From Klebsormidium nitens (taxonomy: Eukaryota > Streptophyta > Klebsormidiophyceae > Klebsormidiales > Klebsormidiaceae), in NCBI GenBank assembly GCA_000708835.1, contig DF237056.1, forward strand, positions 124,001 to 188,000: a stretch of 64,000 bases of DNA, given 5' to 3'. The first letter of the stretch is position 1; each line of letters starts with the position of its first letter. Shown piece after piece: positions 42,315-55,253 of this stretch. The position numbers and the translations under genes are program-made. A model generated the notes under the pieces. That model made no database searches and was not told the DNA's origin. It saw only the letters and a list, made by a program, of their open reading frames with translations.

Positions 42315-44354
42315 TCAAATACATGGGAGGACCAATTCTTGTACAAAGAAGAGCATCTTAGTGACGAGCACTCGAAAGAGCGAGTGTGTCTGGCCGCTCA
42401 CGTTGATGGGCATCTCTTCAATGATGAAGCCCAGAGACTCTTCCAAGGACCGCAGCATGCCAACTTCCGCCGCAGCTACGAAGCTTAGTACGATGCCGCC
42501 TGCAGCAAAGGCATGGCAGGTGCGGTACTGATGAGGGCGACCACGTACGTGTTGGTCCCGGTCAACATGACGCCCTGCCTGGAATGCGTCCGACTGATCA
42601 ACTCAAGAGGTGAGACCGCCAATTTTTTTCAACCCAGGCAAAACAGGGCGTAACAGCTCGTGGTGCTCAGAGATCCTCAGCAATGAGAACAGACAGCTGT
42701 CCAACTTCGTCTCACTCACTTGAAGAGTGTGGCGCTCCCGACAGGAAGGACCGCGGTGGGGAGGATCCGGAGGGGGTGATCTTGGGCAGAGCGCTCGCTG
42801 CAGTTGGGCCGAGCACCGCAGCCACTCGGCGCGCGTACTGCTCCTGCACGGGAGACCAGGCGATGATTCCATTAGAGAGCCAATAAGATCGTGCTTTTAA
42901 CAGCTTCGTTCAAAATCACATCACAAGGTACCTGGGTGGAAGGTGTATTGGTGCGGTACTATCACTGACCCGCAGATCAATCTGCTTTGATCATTCGACA
43001 TTATGGTTTAACAACAAATTGCAACACCCAGTTCCCTAACCTCTATTCCGACGAACGTTTTGAGAGCTGAGGCACAGACGAATGAACGCCAGGTGACGCC
43101 TGCAACAATTGCAAAGCAATCATGCAGATTCGCGGAGCTTGTTGAGATGAGATTGAACACCGGCTGACACAAGCTGGTACGAGCTGCTGTCAATAAGAAT
43201 GGCGCCTGAATATTCTACGATGCTAAACAGCTGTGTCTATTACATTTGCACGTTCCACGGAGGCCTCACCTTCTTCAGCGGCAGCTCATAGTTGATCATC
43301 AGCTTTGCCAGCAGCGGGCTCTCGCCAAGAGCAGCCATTGGAAGGCACGCATCCGTCATCGCCAGAATGTTTAGTGCAGCCCTCGACAGCTTAGCTTGCT
43401 TTCCTTCCTCCTGATCTTCTACAGATTCTGCGCCCTTTTCCTCTTCTCCGGCAGGACTGCTTTCAGAGGGGGTGGGCTTGGCAGGAGGGCTTTCGGAAGG
43501 ATTTAGGGAGTGCTGTCGTCTGGCATGAAAGGCTGATAAGATTTTTGCGCGATCGCTTTCCACCATGTCGCTGTGCTGCAGATGGCATAGCAAAGCAGGT
43601 TTACTCCTTTGCTTTGGTAACAAAGAATCAAGAAGAAGTTGGTCTCCACGATCACCGAGAAAGTATATCCTGTACTTTAGCATCAACAGGCTGGCTATCG
43701 CTGCTGCTAATCAATATGCAGTCTGCACATGACTCCATTAACTGGACTGTTTAGATGGATGCAAGTACCGTTCTTGATTACATAAGTGGACGTGACAAAA
43801 GCTGGCCCAAGTTTGCAAGTACTCAACATCACTCAAGGACCCAAATGAATGCGTAAGCAGGCCAGATTTAGAATGGACACAAGAAACGTGTCGAGTACCA
43901 GCGCAACCTTTTGACAAAGTACATTTGCCCGGCTTTGCCTCACCAGACACTGGACAGAGAAGCGAGTCTCATATGCGATGGCGCCAACCAAGGCATCGAG
44001 CACATCCCGCGTGCCGCAGCAGATGCCAACCGCCACCTCACCCCTCCGCGCCAACACCTCCAATAGATCCTTCAAAGTTCCCAGCTTGAATTGGGGCCGC
44101 TCCACCGCCACGTAAAACTGGGGCAGACTGCTGTGCCCTGTCACTGGAGAGATGTATCGGCCGGCTGGGGGCTCTGATGAGCGGAGATCTAGAGTGGGGG
44201 GAGTTTCAGGGATGGTGTTTCGCAGGCCAGAAAGTGAGGGTGAGCTTGATGGGGAGTGGTGGCCCCGCCCGCTCGTGGTGGCAGCATTTTCATGGGGTTT
44301 CAGAGGGTGGCTGTAGGCAGGCCGCGGTTCGTCGTTTCCTGGACCGCTTGACAT
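42315..44354 (-). CDS. DEAD-box helicase C-terminal-domain-only protein, probably inactive
   Basis: Exons on the minus strand: 43944-44354, 43270-43575, 42720-42843, then 42402-42499 with read-through to a stop at 42315 (about 341 aa). The ATG at 44354 starts a Ser/Pro-rich disordered head of about 75 residues, then an eIF4A-like RecA2 domain: LPQFYVAVERPQFKLGTLKD, VGICCGTRDVLDALV (motif IV region), HSDMVESDRAKILSAF, LMINYELPLKKEQYARRV, and GIVLSFVAAAEVGMLRSLEE ending EEMPIN. There is no N-terminal DEAD domain. An acidic insert of about 40 residues interrupts the domain, the motif V ARGLD is replaced, and the motif VI arginines (HRIGR) are lost. So ATP hydrolysis looks impossible and a scaffold or regulatory role is inferred. 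After EEMPIN there is a good GTGAGC donor, so the last 29 codons could be intron and the true end may lie further left. Confidence 0.75.
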
Positions 44355-44904
44355 GCCTGCAACCAGCAATGCAGTGCGGAGACTTCTAACAGGCAATCTG
44401 TTATTGCTCCACGATTGGAAAGCGCTCAAAGGCAGTCCTAGGAATACGCCTGAGCTGCAAGGATTGATCAGCAGGTTCAATGCTGAGCTCTTTCTGGCTC
44501 AAGGCTCAAGCTAGGCCCTTGTCCTGGGCCGCGCTGACCTACACGAGACTTATCTTATTTCTGAAGAATCCGGGTAGTCGCCCAAAACCCATGCCGTCCC
44601 TCGCGTTCTTTGCTGCTTTTGCTTTCCATATCATTTCAGAGATTTCCTAGAGCTTACTGACGGCCGAAGTGCCGGTCCTTGAGCATCAACGTTAGAAACA
44701 GCGACGCGAACTCCGACTAGAAATTGCCTTCGCTGCGCAGAATTATAGGTACCCCACCAAGACTCAGAGTTGGTAAAAGTGAGGGCAGGGAGGCCTACAG
44801 CCTCAGGAGGGAGATTGCAAGTTGCAAAAAGGCGAGGAAAGGGGCGGAGATTATTACCTGACATATACCTAGACGGGGGTATTGTTGACAATCAGGCAAC
44901 GAAG
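44355..44904. promoter_or_regulatory. Divergent promoter region, helicase-like / acyl-CoA oxidase
   Basis: These 550 bases separate the start codons of two divergent genes. Both 5' UTRs must lie here, unless the minus-strand frame, open back to about 44480, belongs to a longer first exon reached from an upstream start. No specific element was identified. Confidence 0.35.
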
Positions 44905-47900
44905 ATGGCTGCAAAGGACTACCTTGCGGAGGAGCGCAGGAATCCAGCTTTTGATCTGCATGCAATGACGAATCTGATCTATGGAGGGCCGGTGAGCATT
45001 TTAAACTGATGAATCTTTTCTAAGCCTCTGTATCAGACATGATGCGAGGGACAGTTTGGTGCGTAATGATCGCACTTGTGAATGATTTGGAAAGCTTGTC
45101 AAGAAGTGCTTGATTTCTGAGTGGTGCAGTAATTGACATACATGAAGGCTGACCAGTCACCTTTGACAAAGCCCCTTCTGTTCCTGCATCAAATTCGAGT
45201 ATCCAAAAAGTTCAGAAGGATCAAAAAGTCTCTTAGTTTGAGCTGCTTGAGCTTCTCATTTCCCTCCCTTACCTTACCTTACCGGAATGCTGACCTGTGC
45301 AGGAGAAAGCAGAGAAATGGAAGGAGCTCAGTCGCCTGGTGGCAGCAGACCCTGTGTTCCGCAAGGACGATAAGTACCACCTCTCCAGGCCAGAGGCGTT
45401 CAAGAGGGCCCTGGAAAAGGTCAAGCAGGCTTACAAGCGGGTCCACGAACTTGGTCTAGACGGTGAGCGCTTGCTTTGTTGACCCACCTTGCGCACATCT
45501 TGATAGCCTGTTTATAACGGTTTGTTCAAAGGAGAGCCAAATTTTCAATGTTGAGCAGAACTTTCTTTGCTAGGACCACATCTTACAGCTGGTGTCGATT
45601 GGTGGCTTGTTGTCCATGCAACTGCAGCAGATCACGGGTTGTCAGTTGCTGACTTTCTGATCAGAAGAGCATTCCTTGAATCAATGGAGGGTTTGGCCAC
45701 ACCTATCTTTTGTTCAAAGACCACTACTGATTCTAGGAGTAATAGAAGATTGGGTTGATCACTCACTCATGTTTCAGAGACCTGTTTCTGGGACTTGTTT
45801 GGTTCGAATCCCCGCAAACAAGGACTATTTGTGTTTTCTTCACAAGGAGGTTCCTGCTTTTCCAGGAAGGGGAAGGCTTACTTCTGCTTTCCCCAAGCAA
45901 ACGTTTCTCAAACTTTGAGGATTACGCGGTTTTTCAATTGATGAAACAACCTTGAATGATGCCCTTTGCGCGAAAACATCTTTCTCAATTGATCGGTCAT
46001 GTTTTGTTAGATTCCGCATCTTCACTGGTCTGCAGCTGCCGACTCCCGCCTGTTCCGTGTGCTTGTGGACGAGCTTCAGGGCTCCGATTTGCACCATGGC
46101 ATGTTCATCCCCACAATCGAAGGGCAGGGAACAGAGGAGCAGAAGGCGAAATGGCTGCCGCTGGCCAACAGGTGACAGAAGACTTCGTTTTCAGATACTT
46201 CACAACTTAGCCTGAGACTATTCTTGTCTCGAGATAATCAGATGGCAATGGAGCCAATTGATCCGATTGATTGCTTTGCATCTAATGGACTGGCAAAATT
46301 CGCTTCTGGATGCCTCTGCCACTGACTTCTGTGGCATGCCGAAGTCACTGGAGTCGAATTGCACTGTAATGCTCATCAAAAATCAATGATCCAATACTTG
46401 GATCGCTGGCTGTTCATAGAGTTCCTTTTCAACTTATATGGTCCTCACCTTGCCGCATGGACGCCTTTGTAGATGATCCTGCTTGCTGTGGCGGCAGTCT
46501 GGTGGTATTTTCAGATGCTGGCAAAGTGTTAATCGCTGATGAAGTAGAAGGAAGATTAAACAAGCCTTTGATCGAAAGCTCCTGGTCAGATGTTTCCTGG
46601 TCTGGTTTGCAGCTATGCGATCCTTGGCTGCTACGCCCAGACCGAGATGGGCCACGGCTCAAACGTTCAAGGCCTGGAGACGACCGCTGACTACGACATT
46701 ACCACGCAAGAGTTCGTCATCAACAGCCCCACCCTGACATCGACAAAGGTGAGGGAAACCGTATCAGACTTAGAGATCCACTCTAATGAACATTGTGGCC
46801 TCTTCGCTGTTACTCGCTTCAATTTTGCACGTGTAGCGACTTTTGTTTGCATGCTGTAGCTCTCAGCAGGTCAACCCCTCAGGCGCTATCCGGAGGAGCT
46901 CGTGCCTTTTGACACGTAACGTCGAAGCATCTAGAAGCTCGGCCTACAAACCATCTAGTCTTCTTCAGAGACTCTTGTGTAGAGTTTACTCCCGTAGCTT
47001 AGGCCAGAGTCTTGAGTAACCCAGCTTCGTGACTTCTCAATCTCGCAGTGGTGGCCTGGAGGCCTTGGCAAGTTCTCGACACACGCAGTGGTGTTTGCCC
47101 GGCTGAGAACAAAGGGAGCAGATCATGGAGTACACCGTGAGTCTCTATCATGGTCGACTGTGCTCAGTGTGCACCCTGTTGTACTTCCAGTTTCCAAGAG
47201 GTAGAGATTTTGAAGAGGTTGATAAGCAGTTTAAGAAGCATACTCGAGAGTCAAAAAGTCTGGACGGCCATCTCAAATCTCCCAAGCCCCTCGTTTCAAC
47301 CTGCCTGCGATCTGGGTGGACAAACTTAGAAGCTCGTAGGGATTTCGCTTCACGAACCCCAGTAGAAAATATGGGATTGCCGCTCATCCTTGGCTTGGTA
47401 GCCAGAGGCTCTGTCCTGCGGACAAAGCGGGATAGAAGCGGGATCGTACTCGTTGTCGCCGACTTGATACGTGTTGGCTCTGTTCACAAACACCGCAACA
47501 AGATCATAGCGTTTTTCCTGCGGTACCCGCTTCCCTGGCACAACGTCGCCACAAATTCTAACGCTTCTTTGCGGCAGAGCAACAACATGACTTTCGATGA
47601 TACTCGTTTGAGGAAGCCGCATTGTTCGAGGATCAATCCAATAAACCTTTTTATCCTGATGTTGAGCTGACGTCCCTTCCATTTCCATTCGCTTGCAGCC
47701 TTCATTGTCCAGCTGCGAAGTTTGGACGATCACCGCTCTCTTCCTGGGATCACTGTGGGAGACATTGGGACCAAGTTTGGGCTGGGTGCCTACTTCACCG
47801 TCGATAACGGACTGCTCCGATTGGACCACGTCAGAGTGCCGCGGGACCAGCTGCTCATGAGGTGAGGCGCCCATCTGTGTCGACAATAAGCCAGTCAATA

Positions 47901-50900
47901 CACGCGGCTATCAACACGAATTGCTGACTGTTGGGCAAGTAATTGCGCTCTTCTGAGTTAATGCTTCTGTTCCTAACGCGCCAGTAGCTTTTCCTTTGAA
48001 CCAGTTTTAAAATGAACGAACAGAGCTTGTCTTTCTGTGTTCGGCCGTTTCGAAGCGAGTTTGGGCACTCCTGAGAAGAAAGGAGGTTACTGACTGATTC
48101 AGCCTCTTAATCCTGTTTGATTTGTGCCCTCGTCTTGGAGGCGTCAAGAGGACCTCTCGCCACTTTCGATAACGTCCCGCGATGTGATGTCCAGCTTATG
48201 CCGCTATTCATAGTTTTGCCCTGTTTGGTAGTAGTTTCTTCCTAAGAGGACCCTGCACCAAACGACCCAATTAGTTGATAGTAGTCCGTTGATGGATTAA
48301 AAGCTGAACGTGTCAACTTTGCACAGGTACGCAAAAGTCAGCCCTGACGGAACCTACTCGAAGCCCCCTCACGCGAAGCTGGCGTATGGAGCCATGGTCT
48401 ACGTCCGGGCGGGGATCGTGGAAGGGGCGGGGCATTACCTGGCAAAGGCAGTGACGATTGCGACCAGGTACAACGCAGTGCGGCGTCAATTTGGCGGCAA
48501 GGTTGGACTCGAGACGCAGGTGAGCTTCTTACAGCGCCGTTCAGCGACCTGGCAGTTGCCGAGGTGTGTTTACAAATCTGCTTTTGCTGGTGGTGGTGAG
48601 AGCGCTGTTAGGTCCGACCAACCGAACTGTCTACCCGTGCTCGAGAAAGCCCACTGCAGAGAAAGGTTTGGACGAGCCTGCAGGTTGTCGAGGCTGCAAT
48701 TTTCGCACACGCAAGTAAAGGAAATTGCTCAAAAAAGCAAGGGTGAAACGACGTTCTGCATTTCGAATCTCCACGGGTTCCGCTTCTTACAAACATTTCT
48801 GCAGCTTGTCGTTCTCTTTCGATTCAAGGCGGTTGTCTTCTCTTCAGACTGTATAGCGACTGCCAGATCTTCCAAGACATGATTTTTGTTTCCTTGTTTT
48901 GCAGATCATCGAGTACAAGACGCAACAACACCGGCTCTTTCCCCTTCTCGCCTCTGCCTACGCTTTTACCTTCACTGGCAAGTGGATGCGCAAGTTGTAC
49001 ACAGAGGTCATCGATCAGCTGAACCGAGGCAAGTGAAGCGTTGTACTTGGAAGCCTACACCAGGACTTGAAGTCTGATGTCATCGTACACACAGGATCAA
49101 GCCGCTAGAATCATGCCGCTTTTTATGCTTCTTGAATTCTGTCCTCGGTTGGCGAAAGCCGACCCTCTGACGTGGCAACTTGTAGACTGGGCGTACAGTA
49201 TTTCGTATCTTCACGGCACGGGTGGCTAAACTCGACAACGATGAACCGTTGCCAACTTCGAAGCAGCTTTTGGCTAGTCTGGAGCCAGTTCTTGATTTCA
49301 AACTCACTCTAGAACGAGAGGTCCGTCGATCTTCGTGTAGTCTTGCTGACATTTCCGCCGGCTTCTCCAATGTTACAGGTGACGTGTCCGGCCTCCCCGA
49401 GGTGCACGCCAGCACCGCGGGCCTCAAGGCGCTGACCACCAGCTTCACGGCAGACGGCATCGAGGAGTGCCGTAAGCTATGCGGCGGAAACGGATACCTT
49501 ATGGCGTCCGGCCTGCCCGACCTCTACTGCGCCTACGTGCCTGCGTGCACATACGAGGGGGACAACTACATCCTCTTTCTGCAGGTCCGTTGACCTTATC
49601 TCTAACACTCGCTCATTCCACTACTCTATCACGTCAGCTTTTTCTATCACGTCCTACTCTCTTCCCCTCTCTTCCCCTTTTGGCTTCTGATTTAAGTTTG
49701 CTGACTATTTGAAACTGTTGCCACTGCCGACTCGCATTACAAGCTCCTCCCACCGACCTTTCAAAGCTTGCTGGCGGACACTTTCGAGACTGTTACGCAG
49801 AAAGGTCTTCCATTTTCAGATTTTTGTGCTCGCAGTCACGTATCAAACGACCACCAAGTTCTTGGCAGATCTGACCCATTGGTTATACTACGAACCCTCG
49901 TGCAGCTGTTGGTATTACCTTTCCTGGTCTTTCTAGCTGATAGGTTTCTACCTACCTATCCTCGTTGATTGTTAGGAAGCTTATTCTGACAAGCTGGTTT
50001 TTTTCCAATATTATTCTTGTGCTTCACTAGTCCTCACTATCAGTTCTCAAGCCTCGTGGTCTCGTGCCTCCTTTCAGGTGGCACGGTATCTCATGAAGGT
50101 GGCATCACAACTGGCCAACGGAGAGAAGCCGTCGGGGGCTGCTCAGTACTTGGGGGATGCCCAGCGCCTCTGTTCCGTCCAGTGTCCGGCAAAATCCGCA
50201 GCGGACTTCCTGCGGCCAGAAGTGCAATTAGAGGCGCTCTCGGCTCGGGCGGCGCGGCTGGTGATTGGGAACGGGATGAGAATACAAGGGGCCAAGAACT
50301 TCGAGAAAGGTGAGGAGTGTTGTTGTCTGGCCGGAAGCTCTCTAATATGCTCCGGAGGAGTCCCAAGAGTTGAAGGTTTATGGAGCCCGATGCGCCTGTC
50401 AATCCAGTAGGGCTGGTGGTCGGGCGCAAAAACGTCGGGAAAGCTGCACGGATGCCATTCTTTTGCTAAGGGAAAGTCCTATTCGTTTCAATGTGAGCGG
50501 TTTGGGACTTGTAAGTTAGAGAGAAGTCACCAAGTCAGCAGGAATGCTGGCCGAGCACCGTAAGTTGAGTTGAGATTGAGTTGAGGCAGGCGTTGAATTT
50601 GGAGCCTTTAGTTTATCAGGAAGATATCAAGGTCTCTGCAGCTGGTTGAGAGAATGATGCTCCAACTTACCCATTTGGGCTACTCTCGAAAGGAAGTGTT
50701 AAGACAGTCGGATAAAGCAGATAGCCCCCAAGCGCTACTAGTCTTCATTTCGTGCGTTTGATTTATCAAATGAAAGACTTCGGAATCTTTGACATCCGTC
50801 ATCGGCCGAGGCATTTTGAGCAAAATCTTCGAACAAAGCGGTATCCCCAACTTTTTTTCTGCAGCCATCGCCGACTCCGCCGTTGAGATGGTCCGCATGT

Positions 50901-52286
50901 CGCGAGCGCACTGTCAACAAATCGTCGTGAGCAAATTCATCGAGCAGGTGCAGGTGAGAGCTGCTCCCCATTGCCGGCCACTCGAACAAAAGCCCAAAAA
51001 CTGCTCTCGGTTCATTGACGCTACGGTTTATGAAATGTTTGAAGTGCTCAAGCGTCAGTCCGGTTTCGAATGCCCTAAAAATACTTGGGCACTTTCGCAG
51101 TCTCGTCGCTTAGAGTCGTCAGGAATTGTGTGTAAGGTCCAACGTCTTCTCGAAATAGCCAAGAGGATCTTATGCATCTGCTACTCCTCGTTTCATGAAT
51201 TCCAAAGAAGACACATTGGCCCTCTGGATCTACTCACAGGGAAATAGCAGGGCGTACTGGCTGCGCCTGGCAGCAACGAAGAAACATGTGACCCGTTTTT
51301 GAGCTCCTGACGCTTGCCGAAAATTTCTCAGGTCGCCGGCAGCCACTCACAAATCAACACATCTGCCTGTTGTGCAGGGCGACATTGAGGGACGGGGCGT
51401 GCGTGACCAGCTGGTGCTGCTGTGCAACCTGTACGCGGTGTCCCAGATCGAGGCGAACTTGGGCGACCTTCTCGAAGTGGGCTATCTCAAGCCCAAGCAG
51501 GCGAGCTGGGTGCATGAGGCACTGGCAGAGCTGCTGATTCAGGTGAGCTGTCTTACCGCTTGGCCTTCGAGCTAGCTGTTTTCTGTAGGCTTCTAGCTTG
51601 TTGAGAGTTTGGTTTTGTCTCGATGCGTTAGTTTTGCCGAGATGCATTCCGTATCCTTTTACGTTGAATAGTTTTTAGATACTTTTTCGTTTTGCTCCAG
51701 CGAGTTATGCTTGCTGCTTCAGGTGGAACACTCCGCAAACCTTTCAGGTCGTTTAACGGTTGCTTCCGGCGAGTTATTTTCACCGGTTGAAGGACTCTCA
51801 GCCGTTCGCAACAATCCGACTCAGGGTCTGCTTAGCTAGACATCCCGACGGTTTTATTAAGGAGGAATGGACCAATACCAACGGTCTTTTTTAGCACTGT
51901 TCGGTAGTGGCTCACCGATCTGTGTGGAAGAGACGTTAACGATCAAGCACCAGTTCGTCAGATCTCTTGAAGGCATACAGGGCTAGCATTTGCTCATGGC
52001 TTTTGTAAGACCCAGACAGAAAAGACCGGTGCCCGCGAAGTCGTGCGCAATCACAATTATCCGTATGCAGGTCCGGCCGCAGGCGGTGAACCTGGTGGAT
52101 GCCTTCTCCTTCTCGAATCATTACCTGGGCTCCGCACTGGGCCGGTACGATGGTGACGTGTACACCGACCTGTATGCGCGAGCCTGGAAAGAGCCGCTCA
52201 ACAGTACAGACGTTGTGGACGGTTATACGGAGCACCTTCGGCCACTGATTAAGCAACAGGTGTGGCCGGTGCATTCACGGCTCTAG
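44905..52286 (+). CDS. ACX1: Peroxisomal acyl-CoA oxidase, ACX1-type
   Basis: This FAD enzyme carries out the first step of peroxisomal beta-oxidation, acyl-CoA to trans-2-enoyl-CoA with release of hydrogen peroxide. Thirteen exons: 44905-44991, 45303-45462, 46036-46171, 46613-46748, 47049-47136, 47699-47861, 48327-48519, 48905-49028, 49379-49584, 50078-50309, 50865-50953, 51378-51542, 52071-52286. All phases agree and give 664 aa, the same as plant ACX1. Motifs: [126 protein letters not shown] and YEGDN with the catalytic glutamate at about E422. The C-terminus VHSRL ends in SRL, a PTS1. Intron 8 uses a GC donor at 49029 (CGAG|GCAAGT); intron 9 uses GTCCGT. The start codon context (GAAGATGGC) is good. 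Confidence 0.97.
49029..49378 (+). other. GC-AG intron in the acyl-CoA oxidase gene
   Basis: The junction AACCGAG|GCAAGT joined in phase 1 to 49379 gives [20 protein letters not shown], matching ACX1 proteins. The nearest GT donor (GCAA|GTGAAG) would create an immediate stop after joining. Confidence 0.8.
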
Positions 52287-53108
52287 CAATGGACACTTCT
52301 GCTACATTACGAGGCACGCAACGTCAGCTAGAGGATTCTATTTGCTCATTGGATGTGCGCTCCAAAAGCAATTGCACTACTAAGATCGACGCGCTTTCAG
52401 CATATTGCCCCTCGCTCAACAACCTTGCTGGGCGTAATATTCGTGTATTTCCAACATTTTGAGATCAGTCACAAAATTGCATCCGCTGTTCTGACCTTCT
52501 GCAATAAGATTTCCTTGAGATCCGTTTGTTTGGGTAGTGACAACTCAGAACTGGCTTAACGAAGATAGCAATACTCATTATGAAATCGAGTGAGGAACAA
52601 AGCAGAGAACTTGAGTCTGCAAGGAGCCTCATATAAGTTTCAATCTGTGGGAGTAAGTATCAAGGATACATTCCATTGTTGATAAATGAGGTTGACCTGC
52701 AATTAGCTGATTGTTGGTAAATGATGATGGACCTGCAATTAACAATTCGTTTTTGCGATGGCGACGTAGGCCACTAAGGCTTCTCAAAGCATGCATATGT
52801 GTATCATGTGGTTTTCAAACGGCTTGTTTACATATGGACATATTGCGAGTTATATTGAATCTACCAGACGTCCGGTCCAATTATGCATCGCGACCCGACG
52901 AGACCGCGCGCGGTCGCGGGTCTGACCATCGTGGCGGCCGGCCTGGCCTGCTGTACGCGGCCGCGGCCCCTCCAAACTCACCGACCAAACCCTTCTAAAC
53001 TAGTCCGATCAGTCGTTGATGTCCTTGCACGATCGACGTACGGGTGTGGGACTTGCGCCTCGAGTATGACGGCACAGTTAATTTAGGAATAGTATTATTA
53101 GCCGTAGG
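52287..53108. other. Intergenic; tandem repeat and GC-rich island
   Basis: An imperfect 35-bp tandem duplication sits at 52683-52741 (both copies end ACCTGCAATTA). The stretch 52885-52990 is a GC-rich island (GACCGCGCGCGGTCGCGG, GCGGCCGCGG). No gene is recognised. Confidence 0.5.
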
Positions 53109-53128
53109 NNNNNNNNNNNNNNNNNNNN
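53109..53128. other. Assembly gap, 20 N
   Basis: Twenty Ns mark an unresolved join. The flanks carry GGCACAGTT (53071-53079) and its reverse complement AACTGTGCC (53129-53137), so an inverted repeat spans the gap and may have caused it. The real gap size is unknown. Confidence 0.95.
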
Positions 53129-53236
53129 AACTGTGCCAGTCAGAGTGACTGTGAGAGGGATTGCTCACTTCTTCGCCGTGGATTAGGAAACGCGACTTAT
53201 CGAACCCTTCGTAGGGTCTACTTCTTCGTTTTGCGA

Positions 53237-53277
53237 CACGTGGGAAGCATGCAAGCTAGCCTGCGATGGGCCACGTG
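53237..53277. promoter_or_regulatory. Two G-box/ABRE-like CACGTG elements
   Basis: ACACGTGG includes CACGTG at 53237-53242, and GCCACGTG includes it at 53272-53277, about 390-430 bases upstream of the first LEA_1 ATG. Paired ABRE-type boxes are typical of drought- and ABA-responsive LEA promoters in plants. Function here is inferred from position and motif only. Confidence 0.4.
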
Positions 53278-53662
53278 CTCTGTGACGCACAGCTGCCACA
53301 CGGCTTGCCACAAGGGCCGACAGTTGTCACTTCGCGACCTCGGGCCCGGCCCTAGCTAGTAGTGCATATGTTTGCTCGCTATCCGCCACGTTTCTTGTGG
53401 CGAACCAGAACTGAACGCCGCCCCCAGCTGAACTTTCAGCTAAGTCTCTGCTCGCACTGCAGACTGGGACTTCCGGCCATCCTGCTTTTGCTCTAACAAC
53501 GGGACATCCTGTTGCTTTTGATAAACTTGTTCAGAATTTCGTCATTTTGCCAGAATCCACTCGCTGCTATTCGCATTGCGCCTATCAAAACATCCTGCAA
53601 TCACTTTCATCAGTTCGCACACACTGCAACCTTCGACCACTAGTCAGCTAAAGTGAGGCAAC

Positions 53663-55253
53663 ATGTCGAGCGGACAGACAACTCAGCACGCGAAAGCAGC
53701 AGCGACTGAGGGGTTCCATCATGCTCACGAACAGGGGGAGAAGGCAGAGTCCGGGATGAAGGAGAAGATGCAGCACATGAAGGTAAGTTCTTTGGCAGAA
53801 CAGCTTGCAGTATCGCCTCTCATATTTCCCTCTTCATGACCTCCGATCAACTTTATCAATCCTTGTTCGTTGGTTAAATCAGTGCTTTTTGTTGACAATC
53901 TTCGATTATGGGTGCCAGTCTTTGAAATATTCAAGCTTCAGAACGTCAGATCGACCTATTGACATCCTGGTGCCCCCTGCCCCTCGAACTTCGTTGTTTT
54001 GCTGGCCTACATTGGCAATATGGAGAGGCAAAGATTTATAAGTGCTGGTACACAGAATCAAATGACGAGCTTGCAAGTGCAAGCTGCCAATGAGACGACT
54101 CTGAAACAACCAGAGAATGTACACTTGCCTTCTCCTGCAGCCTGTAATTCACCCTTCACTTTTACCAAACCGTTTTGGGTGGATGTTTGTATGATAGCAA
54201 ATCAGCGGAGCTCGTGCATTGCAGTGCAGATCTCATGGATTGTGCTCACCAGATTACCACTGTGTATTCTCCAGGAGGATGCCAAGGAGACCCTCAAGAA
54301 GATGACTCACCCTTTCAACAAGGAGAAGAAGGCAGGGGATGCCGCCCAGGCTGAGGCTCACAAGGAAATGGCGACAGAGGCAAGGCAGGAGAAGAATGCT
54401 ATGCACACTGAGAGAGGCCAGGCAGCTCGCCAGGTGTGTTCATCAAATCTTGAAAAGTGTGATGAGCTGCTAGCTTGCAGAGGAAAGACTACAGTGTTTT
54501 CCTGTGCAGTCTCTTCAGCTGGAATGGGCTGCAAATGAGTAGTCAGCAGATCTTCCTGTCAACTTAAGAGGACGGGTGTTGCAAGGCATGATCGGTTTAG
54601 TATGATAGTACCTCCCTAACAATGACCACTGGGAATGTTGATGTTGAGATTTGCTTTGTAGTTGGCACGTCTTGCAATACTTCCTCGAAATACCTTCGTC
54701 TTCGTATTGGGGGTTCGTTCCAATTCTGATGTCAGTATGACTCACAATACCCTGAACCCTGTGCAGGATGCTGAGGCCAGGTATGGTGGCAACCCCAACA
54801 GCACCGGCGCTTCACTGGGGCAAGGTAAGATACTCCTGACTTCTTTCTTCCGCAAAGGAGAAAGTTTCCCCACCAGTTCCCTTTCGGGTTTTATTTGATG
54901 ATCCGATGAAACTCCAAGTGAAGATAGTGTAACTTACTTGGATCGGAACTGTGAAAAGCCAGGTACCCTATCAATGCTTTCTTGTTCACGACCCCATCTC
55001 GTGAATCTAGTTCCATCGTCACTGGATCACTGCCCGCAGTATGGTACGATCCTGACATGATAGCATCTGGAAAATGGTCTGACATTTTCCATCTTTTGCA
55101 GACGCTGAGGCTGGGCGTGTTCATGGAGGAAGCACCGCGGAGAAAGTGATGGACAAGATCACGCCTGGAGAAGGTCTGACCGGTACTGGACCCAGGGGGG
55201 AGTACGGCAACACTGGCACTGGGATGGGTAGCAACTACGGACAGCAGTTGTAG
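53663..55253 (+). CDS. LEA_1-type (group 1/D-113-like) protein, copy A
   Basis: Four exons (53663-53782, 54275-54433, 54767-54824, 55102-55253) encode 162 aa of hydrophilic, His/Lys/Glu/Gly-rich protein. Exon 1 gives AESGMKEKMQHMK; exon 2 gives DAKETLKKMTHPFNKEKKAG and then alternating Ala/Glu/Arg with AHKEMATEARQEKNAMHTER, which is the LEA_1 pattern (KM..KEKEMA.ERKEAR). The C-terminal part is Gly/Thr-rich (KITPGEGLTGTGPRGEYGN). Exons 3 and 4 both open at DAEA. LEA_1 proteins are unfolded in water, gain helix on drying and protect membranes and enzymes. A paralog with the same four-exon layout lies 3 kb downstream. CACGTG boxes lie upstream. Confidence 0.85.

Noticed and set aside
45795-45830. 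tRNA-like T-loop word GGTTCGAATCCCC
   Set aside because: The flanking bases do not form a 5-bp T stem and no anticodon or acceptor arm is visible upstream; the site is inside an acyl-CoA oxidase intron.
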